Assembly: GCA_019309045.1 (NCBI GenBank)
Contig: JAFDGZ010000011.1
Location: 1-58,533 of the forward strand
Source: Deltaproteobacteria bacterium
GTDB taxonomy: Bacteria > Desulfobacterota > Syntrophobacteria > BM002
DNA length: 58,533 nt
Reading direction: 5' to 3'
The position numbers and the translations under genes are program-made. This document shows positions 1 to 8,526 of this stretch, piece after piece (positions within the stretch are counted from its first letter, which is position 1; each line of letters starts with the position of its first letter). A model generated the notes under the pieces. The model had not been told where the DNA came from. It saw only the letters and a list, made by a program, of their open reading frames with translations, and did no database searches.

Positions 1-90
1 CAGCGCTGGCCAAACCAGTACTTTCGAGACCTTGGGCTCTTCTGCCTTGTTGATGCCCATAGGGATCTACTCCAGTCCTCACGAGGTTAA
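1..90 (+). CDS. Group II intron maturase/reverse transcriptase, C-terminal end (partial)
   Basis: Frame 1 is open from the first base to a TAA at 88-90 and encodes 29 residues beginning QRWPNQYFRDLGLF and ending LLQSSRG. A Trp-Pro-Asn...Phe...Leu-Gly-Leu pattern followed by a short basic tail resembles the extreme C-terminus of intron-encoded proteins that lack an endonuclease domain. The position directly before domain V is where a domain IV reading frame should end, and this supports the call more than the short peptide does. Catalytic residues cannot be assessed because the rest of the gene is outside the window. Confidence 0.65.
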   Translation, partial: QRWPNQYFRDLGLFCLVDAHRDLLQSSRG

Positions 91-102
91 CCGCCGACTG
101 GA

Positions 103-180
103 GAGCCGGATGCGAGAGATCCGCACGTCCGGTTCGGAGGGAGGGGTGGCGCAAACCAATGCGCCATCCCTACCCCTATC
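103..180 (+). ncRNA. Group II intron domains V and VI
   Basis: Positions 103-135 form the domain V hairpin. An 8-bp outer stem (GAGCCGGA with TCCGGTTC) is followed by the typical two-base bulge and an inner TGCG/CGCA stem closed by a GAGA-containing loop. Domain V carries the catalytic metal-binding triad of the ribozyme. Positions 137-180 form domain VI: a G-rich arm pairs with GCGCCATCCC, and an unpaired A in the CTACCCC stretch is the presumed branch point. The inner stem has one non-canonical A opposite C, so activity is uncertain. Confidence 0.8.
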
Positions 181-224
181 AAGGAACAATACAGGAAGAA
201 GTATTGCGACAATGGTGGCGTAAA

Positions 225-1289
225 ATGAAATTGCTGGTTACTGGAGGCGCCGGATTCATCGGCACAAATTTTATCCGTTACGTTCTTGAACAGAGGCCAA
301 ACTGGCGGATCGTCAACCTGGATGCCCTCACCTATGCAGGAAATCTTGGTAATTTTTCTGACCTGGGTCCAGAACAGGCTGCCAGACACAGCTTTGTCCA
401 TGGCAATATTCAGGACAGATCTCTTGTCCAACATGTGTTTACTGAGGAGAATCCCGAGGCAGTGGTTCACTTTGCCGCCGAATCTCATGTTGACCGCTCT
501 ATCATCGGTCCCGAAGCCTTTGTACAGACAAATGTTTTTGGCACGTTTTGTCTGTTGGAAGAAAGTTGCAAGTATTGGCAAGGCAAAGGAAGGCCTGGAG
601 ATTTTCGTTTCTTGCATATTTCCACTGATGAAGTCTATGGTAGTCTGGGCCCGAAGGGCTACTTTACTGAAACAACTCCCTATGACCCATCGAGCCCCTA
701 TTCAGCATCAAAAGCAGCTTCCGACCATTTTGTCAGGGCCTATTTCCGCACCTATGGTCTGCCTACCCTTATCACCAACTGCTCCAATAACTATGGCCCC
801 TATCAGTTTCCGGAAAAACTCATTCCTCTCATGATTCTCAATATGGTCGAGGAGAAGCCTCTGCCTATTTATGGCGACGGCAGAAATGTGCGCGACTGGC
901 TCTACGTGCTCGATCATGCCGAGGCCCTGCTGAAAGTGCTGGAAGAGGGAAGGCCGGGAGAGACCTATAACATAGGGGGTAGAGTTGAGCGGCAGAACAT
1001 TGAAATTGTTTATCATCTCTGCGATCTGCTTGATGCGAGATTGTCAAGATCGGGCGCCAAGTCGACCAGGAATTTGATTCGGTTTGTCTCGGACCGCCCT
1101 GGCCACGACCGGCGCTACGCCATCGATGCCAGCAAGATCAAGAAGGAGCTCAACTGGCTGCCGCGACACTCTTTTGATGAGGCCATAGCTAGCACTGTAG
1201 ACTGGTATCTTGCTCACCTTGATTGGGTCAACTCGGTGCGCACAGGAGAGTATCGCCAATGGGTGCAGCTCAATTACCAGGGGCGTTGA
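225..1289 (+). CDS. rfbB: dTDP-glucose 4,6-dehydratase
   Basis: Converts dTDP-glucose to dTDP-4-keto-6-deoxyglucose, the entry step to dTDP-rhamnose and other deoxysugars of surface polysaccharides; cytosolic and NAD-dependent. The 354-residue length fits the family. The N-terminal Rossmann motif GGAGFIG, the catalytic TDEVYG segment, the YSASKAASD motif (catalytic Tyr and Lys) and a downstream NNYGPYQFPEKLIP segment identify this extended short-chain dehydrogenase. I chose the ATG at 225 because the protein then begins MKLLVTGG as homologues do; an in-frame upstream start at 159 would run into the intron. No other dTDP-sugar gene lies within the window. The close upstream intron may have displaced the native promoter. 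Confidence 0.93.
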   Translation: MKLLVTGGAGFIGTNFIRYVLEQRPNWRIVNLDALTYAGNLGNFSDLGPEQAARHSFVHGNIQDRSLVQHVFTEENPEAVVHFAAESHVDRSIIGPEAFVQTNVFGTFCLLEESCKYWQGKGRPGDFRFLHISTDEVYGSLGPKGYFTETTPYDPSSPYSASKAASDHFVRAYFRTYGLPTLITNCSNNYGPYQFPEKLIPLMILNMVEEKPLPIYGDGRNVRDWLYVLDHAEALLKVLEEGRPGETYNIGGRVERQNIEIVYHLCDLLDARLSRSGAKSTRNLIRFVSDRPGHDRRYAIDASKIKKELNWLPRHSFDEAIASTVDWYLAHLDWVNSVRTGEYRQWVQLNYQGR

Positions 1290-1315
1290 CCTGGTTGGCA
1301 GCGGTAAAGGCTCTC

Positions 1316-2029
1316 TTACTCGTTGGCGTTACGGTAGAGCTGGTGTGCAATAATATAGTCATGCACCTTCTCGGGAACTAGATGACGAAAAGGTTTCCCT
1401 TCTCTGACATACTGCCGCACAAGAGAAGAGGAAATGTGGCTGATTGCCGCCGGTGTTCTCAGTTGATGGATTCTCTCGGCGCACCTCTGCAGGAGCTGCT
1501 CTTGAGGCAGGACCAGGGGCCCCTGGCGAGGAAAGACAAGCAGCTGAAATGATGAGAACATCTGCTCTAGAGCAGCTGCCGGGTCATGGTACGGCCACGA
1601 AAGAATTCTTTCTGCCGCATCGCGACCGGTAATAAAGAAAAACTCTGTCCCGGCTGGATAAACTTGTTTAAGCGCGCTGCAAATATCCAGAAAAAGGCCA
1701 TGGCTACAGAGGCCAATCGAAATGAAAGGGTATTCTTCCACAGCGAGACGCATCATTTCCAGCCGCTGCGGCAGGCTCGCCCCGAAGATGACCTTGTGGG
1801 GCGGTGTCTTTGATAATACCAGGAGCACTTCGTGCAGTTTGGCCTGGTCCCGTGCTGATTCTGACAATACCAGGTGGGCTCTGGTGATCGGGTTATAGCT
1901 GCCGCCGATTATCCCGAGGCGCCCTGCTCTTGTCCCGGGTGATATACCATGGACAGCCCGGACAGTGAAGTCAAGGATGGGGCTTGTTCTGCTCTTGTCA
2001 GGCGGGTTCACAGTTGAAGAATTCGTCAT
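1316..2029 (-). CDS. nadD: Nicotinate-nucleotide adenylyltransferase
   Basis: Joins nicotinate mononucleotide and ATP to give nicotinate adenine dinucleotide in NAD synthesis. The nucleotidyltransferase signature is present as GIIGGSYNPITRAHL (the usual H-x-G-H motif appears as T-R-A-H), with SKTPPHK downstream and a C-terminal ISSSLVR motif that binds the ATP phosphates. About 36 residues precede the first motif, longer than usual, so the true start may be the internal GTG eight codons in. The chosen ATG lies inside the end of cinA, a 32-bp overlap that suggests translational coupling. CinA proteins often carry NMN deamidase activity, which yields the substrate of this enzyme, so the pairing is metabolically coherent. 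Confidence 0.88.
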   Translation of the reverse strand: MTNSSTVNPPDKSRTSPILDFTVRAVHGISPGTRAGRLGIIGGSYNPITRAHLVLSESARDQAKLHEVLLVLSKTPPHKVIFGASLPQRLEMMRLAVEEYPFISIGLCSHGLFLDICSALKQVYPAGTEFFFITGRDAAERILSWPYHDPAAALEQMFSSFQLLVFPRQGPLVLPQEQLLQRCAERIHQLRTPAAISHISSSLVRQYVREGKPFRHLVPEKVHDYIIAHQLYRNANE

Positions 2030-3269
2030 CTATCATAGCTCTCCGCATCCAGTCGAGGCCCGTATAGGCAGCGAGGGTCTTGTTTTCTGATCGGCTACCA
2101 CTAAAACGGAATCGCTGCAGTCTAAATTTGTTCTTGTAGCTCAGAGCAATAAAAGTGGTACCCACAGGTACCCGGGAGCCGCCTGCCTCAGGTCCGGCGT
2201 AGCCTGTCACAGCCAGCATAATAGTTGCGTGGCTCTTTTGCCGCAGACCGTTTAGCATTGCTTCCGCTGTCTGGGCACTTACTGCACTGCAGCGGCAGAT
2301 GGTTTCTGCTGGCACCTGCAGACTGGTTATCTTGGCGCTGTCGCTGTAGGTGACCAGACTTTCCTCGAAATAGGCAGAACTTCCCGGCACATTGGTGAGA
2401 AGATGGCTGATGAGACCGCCCGTACAGGACTCGGCAAGGGCCACGGTTTCTCGTCGTTCACGTAGCAGCCGACCTACCACCTTTTCCATGGTTTCGTCAT
2501 CTTCTCCATAAAGGTGCAGCCCCAATTGCTGCCGTACTCTGGCCACGGCTCTTTGCAGAATTGCTTCTGCTTCGTTGTCGCTGGCTGCCTGGATGGTAAG
2601 TTGCAGAAGGACTTCAGGGAAGACAGGGAGCAATCCCAACTGCATGGCTGGATAGCGGCTGGAAAAATCAGCAAGGAGGTCATTTACTTGGGATTCTCTC
2701 AGACCAAATATCCGCAGGTGCCGCCACCTGTATACCTGCCGCAAGGGGAATGTGCTGCGCAACTTGGGCAGAACAAATTCTTTCATCATGTCGATCATTT
2801 CCTCTGGAACGCCCGGCAGGAAAAAAAGCGGCTTTGCCAGGTGGCGGAGATAGAAGCCGGCCCTTGGCCGCTGCAGGTCGATCCTTTGAGCTCCTTCGGG
2901 AAGGTCCGCCATTTTAGCAATCCTCGAGGTCATTTGCAGATTTTTTTCTTTTAAATGCTGCGACAGGACTTCCCATGAACATGGATCCCGACGAAGATTC
3001 AGCTGCAATGCCTTGGCCGCGGCAGGGACAGTGAGGTCGTCGTCTGTAGGGCCGAGTCCGCCGGTTATTATCACGAAGGAGGCCCTGGTCAATGCTTGCC
3101 TGATGGCGGCTACAATATCCTCTTGGTCGTCTCCTACAACTGTCACCCAGCGCAGAGGGAAATGTGCCGCCAGCAGTACCCTGCCTATATAGGCGGCGTT
3201 GGTATTGGTAACCAGGCCAGAAACAAGCTCATTGCCAATGGTAATCAATTCTCCTTGCATATGTCTCAT
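1998..3269 (-). CDS. cinA: CinA family protein (MoaB/MogA-like domain plus NMN amidohydrolase)
   Basis: Two-domain protein of 423 residues, the usual CinA length. The N-terminal half is the molybdopterin-binding-like domain (ITIGNELVSG and TGGLGPTDDD). The C-terminal half is the PncC-type nicotinamide-nucleotide amidase domain, recognised by AESCTGGLISHLLT and AVTGYAGPEAGGSRVPVGT. The amidase converts NMN to nicotinate mononucleotide; the N-terminal domain of some relatives hydrolyses ADP-ribose. An internal ATG three codons downstream is an equally good start. The reading frame overlaps nadD by 32 bp, and pgpA ends 26 bp upstream of it. The name refers to family membership; a competence role is not implied. 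Confidence 0.92.
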   Translation of the reverse strand: MRHMQGELITIGNELVSGLVTNTNAAYIGRVLLAAHFPLRWVTVVGDDQEDIVAAIRQALTRASFVIITGGLGPTDDDLTVPAAAKALQLNLRRDPCSWEVLSQHLKEKNLQMTSRIAKMADLPEGAQRIDLQRPRAGFYLRHLAKPLFFLPGVPEEMIDMMKEFVLPKLRSTFPLRQVYRWRHLRIFGLRESQVNDLLADFSSRYPAMQLGLLPVFPEVLLQLTIQAASDNEAEAILQRAVARVRQQLGLHLYGEDDETMEKVVGRLLRERRETVALAESCTGGLISHLLTNVPGSSAYFEESLVTYSDSAKITSLQVPAETICRCSAVSAQTAEAMLNGLRQKSHATIMLAVTGYAGPEAGGSRVPVGTTFIALSYKNKFRLQRFRFSGSRSENKTLAAYTGLDWMRRAMIDDEFFNCEPA

Positions 3270-3295
3270 TCTTGCTGTGCAGTGTTCGCTCTGCT

Positions 3296-3778
3296 CTATT
3301 GTGCTCCAGAAACAAGAGCAAGCACACCTCTGAGAGCCAGGTTGGCAAAAATGCCTGCAAGCACATCATCCAGAACCACAGCCAGTCCGCCGGTGAAACG
3401 TTTTTCCAGAAGGCGGATTGGTGGTGGTTTGATGATATCAAAGAATCGAAAGAAGATAAAACCGAGTGCCAGAGAAAAGAAGTCTAATGGCACAAAGAGC
3501 AATGTCACCAGAAAACCATAGATTTCATCTATTACAATCGCCCTTGCATCAGTGCGTTCAAAAAGAATTTCAGCTCTGCCAGCACAAAAGACCGCCAGGG
3601 GAAAGAACAGCAGCAATAGGACAAACTGGACACCGTCCCCTGTCTTGTGGGCCAGCAGCACCAGAGGGGTAGAGAACAAGGTTCCCCAAGTGCCGGGCAT
3701 GTACGGCAGAAAACCGGCAAAAAAACCAGAGGCCAGAAAAATTATCAGATCATTTTTGCGGGAACGAAGGTGGGACAC
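3296..3778 (-). CDS. pgpA: Phosphatidylglycerophosphatase A
   Basis: Removes the phosphate from phosphatidylglycerophosphate to give phosphatidylglycerol; inner-membrane enzyme. Family hallmarks are the N-terminal GFFAGFLPYMPGTWGTL segment, the acidic DEIYGFLVTLLF segment and FFRFFDIIKPPPI, followed by a GLAVVLDDVLAGIFANL membrane segment. I chose the GTG at 3778, which gives a 160-residue protein starting MSHLRSRKND, the normal PgpA length. The frame stays open upstream to a TTG at 3886, but the extra 36 residues do not resemble the family. The gene lies between larC and cinA on the same strand. The phospholipid acyltransferase plsB is in the same run, so lipid and cofactor genes are interleaved here. 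Confidence 0.9.
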   Translation of the reverse strand: MSHLRSRKNDLIIFLASGFFAGFLPYMPGTWGTLFSTPLVLLAHKTGDGVQFVLLLLFFPLAVFCAGRAEILFERTDARAIVIDEIYGFLVTLLFVPLDFFSLALGFIFFRFFDIIKPPPIRLLEKRFTGGLAVVLDDVLAGIFANLALRGVLALVSGAQ

Positions 3779-3906
3779 TGGCAGTCTGCCTTTCCGGTCT
3801 GGAGTTTCGACTTCGACCAGGTGCCCAGAGATAAAGGGCAGCCCTCTGCAGAAGACTCTCTCTCCGGCGATTACCTGCTCGGCCAAGGCATCAAGGCGAC
3901 GGTTGC

Positions 3907-5100
3907 TCAGTGAGGCTCTTCTTTTGCCAGTCGAGCTCTAGCGCGACACACGGCCTCGTCGTAAACCTGTAGCAGTGGAACCTGGTGGCGAGCAGCTGCT
4001 CGGCGACAGTCTTCATATTCAGGCGCCACTTTGGTGTAGCCTGCAGGATTCTCGGCAACTTTTACCGCAATACGCCCATAGGATGTGGCTACCCGTATGA
4101 TGCGTCTCGGCAGACTCAATCGCTCTACCCGGGAGAGGCGCACCCCTAGACTGCTGGTTTCATTGAGCAGGATGTCCACGAGAGCATGCTGCACTCCTGC
4201 CGGCGACAGGATCTGGAGGAGTTGACCCGGACGATTCTTCTTCATAAAGGTAGGCACCATACAGACGTCGAGCGCACCTGCCTCCAGGAGACGCGACATC
4301 AAGTAACTGTAGATTTCCGGGTTCATATCATCCACATTTGTCTCCAGGAGAAGGAGTGTTTCGCTGACAAGCGAGGATAACTCATGGCCCGTCACCAGTC
4401 TGAGCATGTTGGGAGGATGGTCTGCTGGATGTTTTCCCACGCCATAGCCTATACAATCGACAGCCATTTTGGGAAACCCACCAAAGCGGCAGCACAGGGT
4501 AGTAAGGATGGCTGCGCCGGTAGGGGTGACCAGCTCCCTGGCCTGGCTGCCATCATAGACCGGCACATTTTTCAACAATTCGAGAGTGGCAGGCGCTGGC
4601 AGCGGCAGTAGACCGTGGGTGCTCTGGATGCAGCCATGGCCTAGGGGTAAAGGCGATGAATAGCTGCGCTGAATATTCAAGAGCTCCATGCCAATGCAGG
4701 TGCCCACCACGTCCACGAGGGAATCCACCGCGCCAATTTCGTGAAAATGGACTTCGGCCAATTCCATGCCGTGCAATTTGGCCTCTGCTCTGGCGATGCG
4801 GCGCAGCACCTCAATGCTGGTTTCTTTTACCCAAGGTGACAGGGTGCTGGCGGCGATGAGTTGCTTGATTTCAGACCAGGAGCGTTGCTGAGCCGGTGCC
4901 TCTTGCGTTATCACCCTGACTCTGGTGCCAGTGATCTGTCCCCTCTTTTCACGTTTGCTTTCCAGATGATATGGTTCCAGCGGCAAGCGAGCCAGCTCTC
5001 GCCGGAGGACATCCAGGTCTAGACCAACGTCTATCAAGGCGCCGAGGATCATGTCGCCACTTATGCCGGAGAAACAGTCAAAGTAGGCTATTTGCGGCAT
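3907..5100 (-). CDS. larC: Nickel-pincer cofactor nickel-insertion protein LarC
   Basis: LarC inserts nickel into the pyridinium-3,5-bisthiocarboxylate mononucleotide to finish the NPN cofactor of lactate racemase and related enzymes, consuming CTP. The 397-residue protein starts MPQIAYFDCFSGISGDM, the family signature, and contains an ATNVDDMNPE-like segment (here ETNVDDMNPEIYSYL) and a C-terminal domain ending near EYEDCRRAA. In some lactobacilli larC is expressed through a programmed frameshift; here it is one continuous frame. A GGAG sits six bases before the ATG. No larA, larB or larE is visible in the window. NadD, two genes downstream, makes nicotinate adenine dinucleotide, the known starting substrate of NPN synthesis. 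Confidence 0.9.
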   Translation of the reverse strand: MPQIAYFDCFSGISGDMILGALIDVGLDLDVLRRELARLPLEPYHLESKREKRGQITGTRVRVITQEAPAQQRSWSEIKQLIAASTLSPWVKETSIEVLRRIARAEAKLHGMELAEVHFHEIGAVDSLVDVVGTCIGMELLNIQRSYSSPLPLGHGCIQSTHGLLPLPAPATLELLKNVPVYDGSQARELVTPTGAAILTTLCCRFGGFPKMAVDCIGYGVGKHPADHPPNMLRLVTGHELSSLVSETLLLLETNVDDMNPEIYSYLMSRLLEAGALDVCMVPTFMKKNRPGQLLQILSPAGVQHALVDILLNETSSLGVRLSRVERLSLPRRIIRVATSYGRIAVKVAENPAGYTKVAPEYEDCRRAAARHQVPLLQVYDEAVCRARARLAKEEPH

Positions 5101-5297
5101 GGGGTCTCCGGGTTACCTTCCCTCACAGATCAGTCCGAGGTGGCTTTGCCTGTTGTCTGGCTCGCAAGCGGTGCAAGGGGGCCTTTCACAAGTTTACAAT
5201 GGCCGGCAGAGATAATGGTGTATTCGTTCTCCGATTTGGCTGGCAAACTGCCGGAGGAAATGAAGCAGATGTCCGCCGCATTGATGAAATTCAACTC

Positions 5298-7973
5298 TTA
5301 CTGGAAGGTGAAGTGGGAGGTGCGCAAATAACGATCAATCATGCGGCTGTAGTATGATGATACTTCACGATCATCTGCCTCTTTGTAATACACTTGCCTC
5401 TTGCCGTCATTGACCTCTTCCCTTCTGACAATAGCACCTTTTTCGCAAAAGAACTTGAGCGCGTTTTCAAAGGTAATGCGAGAGATGCTCTCGAAGCGTT
5501 CAACAATTTCTTGTTTATAGAGTCTGGCAGCCAGGGAATTGATTTTTTTCTGAAATTCCTTTTCTGAATATGACTTCTTGCTGAGGTACTTGGTGCTCTT
5601 CAAGACGATCCAGTAGGCTTCGAAGTAGCTGCGCAGCAGACTGGCAAAGGAGGACAATGCCTTCAAGCCCCGATGGGAGATGCGATACCTTTGCTCGAGG
5701 TCGTCCACTGCGACTATGAATCCCTGCGATACGAAGTAGGACAGCAAATTGCCGATAGTTGCCGACAAATCCTCATCAGCGTTGAAGACGAACTCAAATT
5801 TGAAGAAGTCTCTGAAGAAGATAAAATCCTCCTCAAGACCTTTTACGTCGAATTCAAAGCTCTCTCTCGCCAGAATGGCAGTGGCAACATAAGCTGCAGG
5901 CAGGAGGAAGTGCATGATGTTGTTCTTGTAGTATTCGAGGCTCAGACGGCTGGAGTCATCCATGGTGTAGATGCGCTCCTCGTCGTCAGTTTCATCCTCG
6001 TCTGCCAGCAGTTCTATCCACTTGCTTTTTTCCATGAGAGCAAAGGTGTCTTGTACCGTTTTGTCCAGATCCTGCAAGGTATCTGCCATTTCAACGCCGC
6101 GATATCGCAAGAAGTCGTAGTAGAGACGAATGATGAGCTTTGCCTCGGCAACAGAAATTCCTTTCTTGGGGGTGGTGAGAAAGGCTGCAGCCACCAGAGC
6201 AAAGGGGGTTACAATGGAGGCCTCGTTAATGCTGTGAATAATCCGCCATCCCACGTCCCTGTACATGGCGTGGCGTTCCTTGGGCTTCATGGTGGCAAAA
6301 TCCAGTTGAAAGTGCTCCATGTAACTTTTCAAAGAAATTGGCGGCGCAAATTTCACGTAGACCTTGCCATAGCGTTTTTTCAGAAAACGGTGAGCCCGCA
6401 CCAGCTGGCCAAGATTTTCTTTTTCCTTGCTGCTTCCTTTGATCTCTTTCAGATAAGTTCCCTCTTCCAGCACCCTATCATAGCTGATTGCAGTGGGGAC
6501 AAATATGAGATCATCACAATAGCCCTCTTCTACCGCCTGGATGAGGATGGCTAGCAGGCCTAGTTTGGGCAGAACCAGTTTGCCCGTTCTACTCCTGCCG
6601 CCTTCGATAAAGAATTCAATATTGTAACCCTCCTGCACCAGGGTCTTTATGTAAGTGGAGAAGACTTCAGCATAGAACTTCTCACCGCGGAAGCTCCGTC
6701 TGATAAAAAAAGCACCCGACTTGCGAAATATTGGCCCGAGGGGCCAGAAAGCCAGGTTCTTGCCGGCAGCAACAAAGGGTATGGACAGATTGTGGCGGTA
6801 GAGCAGATAAGAGAGGATGAGATAGTCGATATGGCTCTTGTGGCATGGTATGTAAACGAGAGGAGCCCGTTGGGCTGCATGTTTGATGCGCCGCAGAGAT
6901 TCCACGTCTAGATCGATTCCATCAAAGATGGTATTCCACATCCAGGTGAGAAAGCGATCCCAGAGCTGCACATAGGTCAGATTGTAATCGGTGGCAATCT
7001 CCTGCAAATAGCCGTCAGCCTGCCGCCGGACTGCTTCAATGCTCTTTTTACTGGAACGGGCCCGCCGCTCCATAAACTTCTGCAACTGTTTGTTGTGCAG
7101 GATGATGTCTTTCATTTCCAGGCGGCTCTTCATCACCGGTCCCGTCACCACGCGGCGATGTCTGTCGAGCCGATCGATCAGTTCCCGTCTGAGGCGAAAG
7201 GCAAGATCCTCGTCTCCCTGGTTTTGTTCCTGTTCGTTGGCAAGCCACTCCTGCAAACTCAGAGGTTCTGCTACCTCCAGGACGTTGCGTTTATAGTTGC
7301 GAATAAAACCGACAACCTTGCGTAAACGGCCAGGCCTTTCCTTGTCACCGAAGAAGATGTCGATGAGATTTTTCTCTCTTCTCTCTGGGGCCTTGCCGTG
7401 GAATACGACGCTTGGCACCACAATGATGGGGAAGTCGAGCTGGCGCTGCTCAGCTATCAGCAACCGCAGGGGATCTTCCCTCTGAAAGGCAAACCGTCTG
7501 TAGTATCCTACCTTGCCCACCAGAAAAAGGACCAATGGTTCGCGCTGCCTCAGTTTGTCGCGGTAAAGGCCGGTCTTGTAAGGGTCTGGAAGATGGTGCT
7601 CCTTGAGGTAGTGCCGCAGGTATGAAGCGAGTAGCCGCAAAGAATCCCACACTGGCAGCCACAGGAGCAGGCGCATATCAAAAACTGTTCGTGGCGGACG
7701 CAAGCCAGCCTGAGCAAGCCTGCTGTTGAGGAAAAGGAAATCCAGTTGACTGCGGTGTTTGATGGCGTAGACCAGAACCCCTTGCTGTTCTAGGTCGGCA
7801 AGCAATCGTTGTTCGCTTTCCAGAAAAGATGCCCTGCGAAAAATTTTGTTGAGAAAGAAGCCAAATAGCGATGGGATGCTCGGCTTGAGCGTGTAGCCAA
7901 TGTCTTTCTGTGGCTTTGCCTGGGCTCCTGGGGGGCTGGGTGGGCGTCCTTGTGTGTTGTTGGGAAAGGTCAT
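5298..7973 (-). CDS. plsB: Glycerol-3-phosphate 1-O-acyltransferase
   Basis: Acylates sn-glycerol-3-phosphate at position 1, the first step of phospholipid synthesis, at the inner membrane. The four acyltransferase blocks occur in order: HKSHIDYLIL (HX4D catalytic pair), GAFFIRRS, FIEGGRSRTGK and FVPTAISYDR. The ATG at 7973 gives 891 residues, somewhat longer than the roughly 800 of the enterobacterial enzyme, with a proline-rich N-terminus. The frame continues upstream to a TTG at 8051, which I consider less likely; neither start has a clear ribosome-binding site. The gene is the last on this strand after the formate dehydrogenase and ferredoxin genes but is separated from them by 279 bp, so it probably has its own promoter. 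Confidence 0.92.
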   Translation of the reverse strand: MTFPNNTQGRPPSPPGAQAKPQKDIGYTLKPSIPSLFGFFLNKIFRRASFLESEQRLLADLEQQGVLVYAIKHRSQLDFLFLNSRLAQAGLRPPRTVFDMRLLLWLPVWDSLRLLASYLRHYLKEHHLPDPYKTGLYRDKLRQREPLVLFLVGKVGYYRRFAFQREDPLRLLIAEQRQLDFPIIVVPSVVFHGKAPERREKNLIDIFFGDKERPGRLRKVVGFIRNYKRNVLEVAEPLSLQEWLANEQEQNQGDEDLAFRLRRELIDRLDRHRRVVTGPVMKSRLEMKDIILHNKQLQKFMERRARSSKKSIEAVRRQADGYLQEIATDYNLTYVQLWDRFLTWMWNTIFDGIDLDVESLRRIKHAAQRAPLVYIPCHKSHIDYLILSYLLYRHNLSIPFVAAGKNLAFWPLGPIFRKSGAFFIRRSFRGEKFYAEVFSTYIKTLVQEGYNIEFFIEGGRSRTGKLVLPKLGLLAILIQAVEEGYCDDLIFVPTAISYDRVLEEGTYLKEIKGSSKEKENLGQLVRAHRFLKKRYGKVYVKFAPPISLKSYMEHFQLDFATMKPKERHAMYRDVGWRIIHSINEASIVTPFALVAAAFLTTPKKGISVAEAKLIIRLYYDFLRYRGVEMADTLQDLDKTVQDTFALMEKSKWIELLADEDETDDEERIYTMDDSSRLSLEYYKNNIMHFLLPAAYVATAILARESFEFDVKGLEEDFIFFRDFFKFEFVFNADEDLSATIGNLLSYFVSQGFIVAVDDLEQRYRISHRGLKALSSFASLLRSYFEAYWIVLKSTKYLSKKSYSEKEFQKKINSLAARLYKQEIVERFESISRITFENALKFFCEKGAIVRREEVNDGKRQVYYKEADDREVSSYYSRMIDRYLRTSHFTFQ

Positions 7974-8252
7974 ACAGTAAGCTTTATATATCAAGCGATT
8001 TGCTCTCAGTTTGCTTGAAGTAACCTTAGCAGATTTATCGAGGAAAACCAAACGGTTTTTGAGGAGAGAGCCCGCTTGCCAAAGACATGGCTTCAGGAGA
8101 ACGCTAGAAGGAGGAAAAGATTATTTCTTTGCAAGAAAACTTGGCAACTGGATATCATTTTGTTCGAGAAAGAGCAAATGACGTCCTTGGAGGGCGGAAG
8201 AGTATCTCATTTATCTGTGGACACCGCCGGATGGCACGGCCAACAGCCTGGA

Positions 8253-8450
8253 TCAGTCCTGCATAATGATGATGGCTTTGTTAGGACATTTATTAGCTGC
8301 TTCCAGGCATTTCTGTTCGAGATTACGGGGAATTTCACTCTTGATCACGTATGCTTTCTTGCTTCCTTCATGGAAGCGGAATATTTCTGGACACACCTTG
8401 ACACATATCCCTGCCACGTCACATCGTCTGGGGTCAACCATGGCCCTCAT
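8253..8450 (-). CDS. Small ferredoxin (single cluster)
   Basis: A 65-residue ferredoxin preceded by a perfect AGGAGG. Cys10, Cys16, Cys20, Cys48 and Cys55 match the layout of single-cluster archaeal-type ferredoxins (C-x2-D/C-x2-C-x3-CP...CP). The second ligand position is Ala13, in the sequence CDVAGICVKVCP. By analogy with other ferredoxins an Ala there favours a [3Fe-4S] cluster, with Cys20 and Cys48 free to form a disulphide. The gene follows fdhF by 76 bp on the same strand and is the last gene of the redox cluster. It is likely an electron carrier for the formate dehydrogenase; this is inferred from context. Confidence 0.85.
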   Translation of the reverse strand: MRAMVDPRRCDVAGICVKVCPEIFRFHEGSKKAYVIKSEIPRNLEQKCLEAANKCPNKAIIIMQD

Positions 8451-8526
8451 AGATCCTCCTGTAGCACCCTACAACTGCCACCTTTGTATTGTCCATTATC
8501 CTGCTGACAAGATTTTCCAAGGATAG

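Larger units (their letters stand above)
1..180 (+). mobile_element. 3' end of a group II intron
   Basis: The left edge of the window is the tail of a group II intron. Three parts occur in the expected order: the C-terminal end of an intron-encoded maturase (stop at 88-90), a domain V hairpin (103-135) and a domain VI hairpin with an unpaired A near 169-172. The intron 3' splice site is inferred at about 179-180 from the end of domain VI. The 5' part, with the reverse transcriptase body and domains I-III, lies outside the window. The element sits about 45 bp upstream of rfbB in the same orientation, so the gene would be transcribed downstream of the intron. I cannot tell whether the whole intron is intact. 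Confidence 0.8.
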
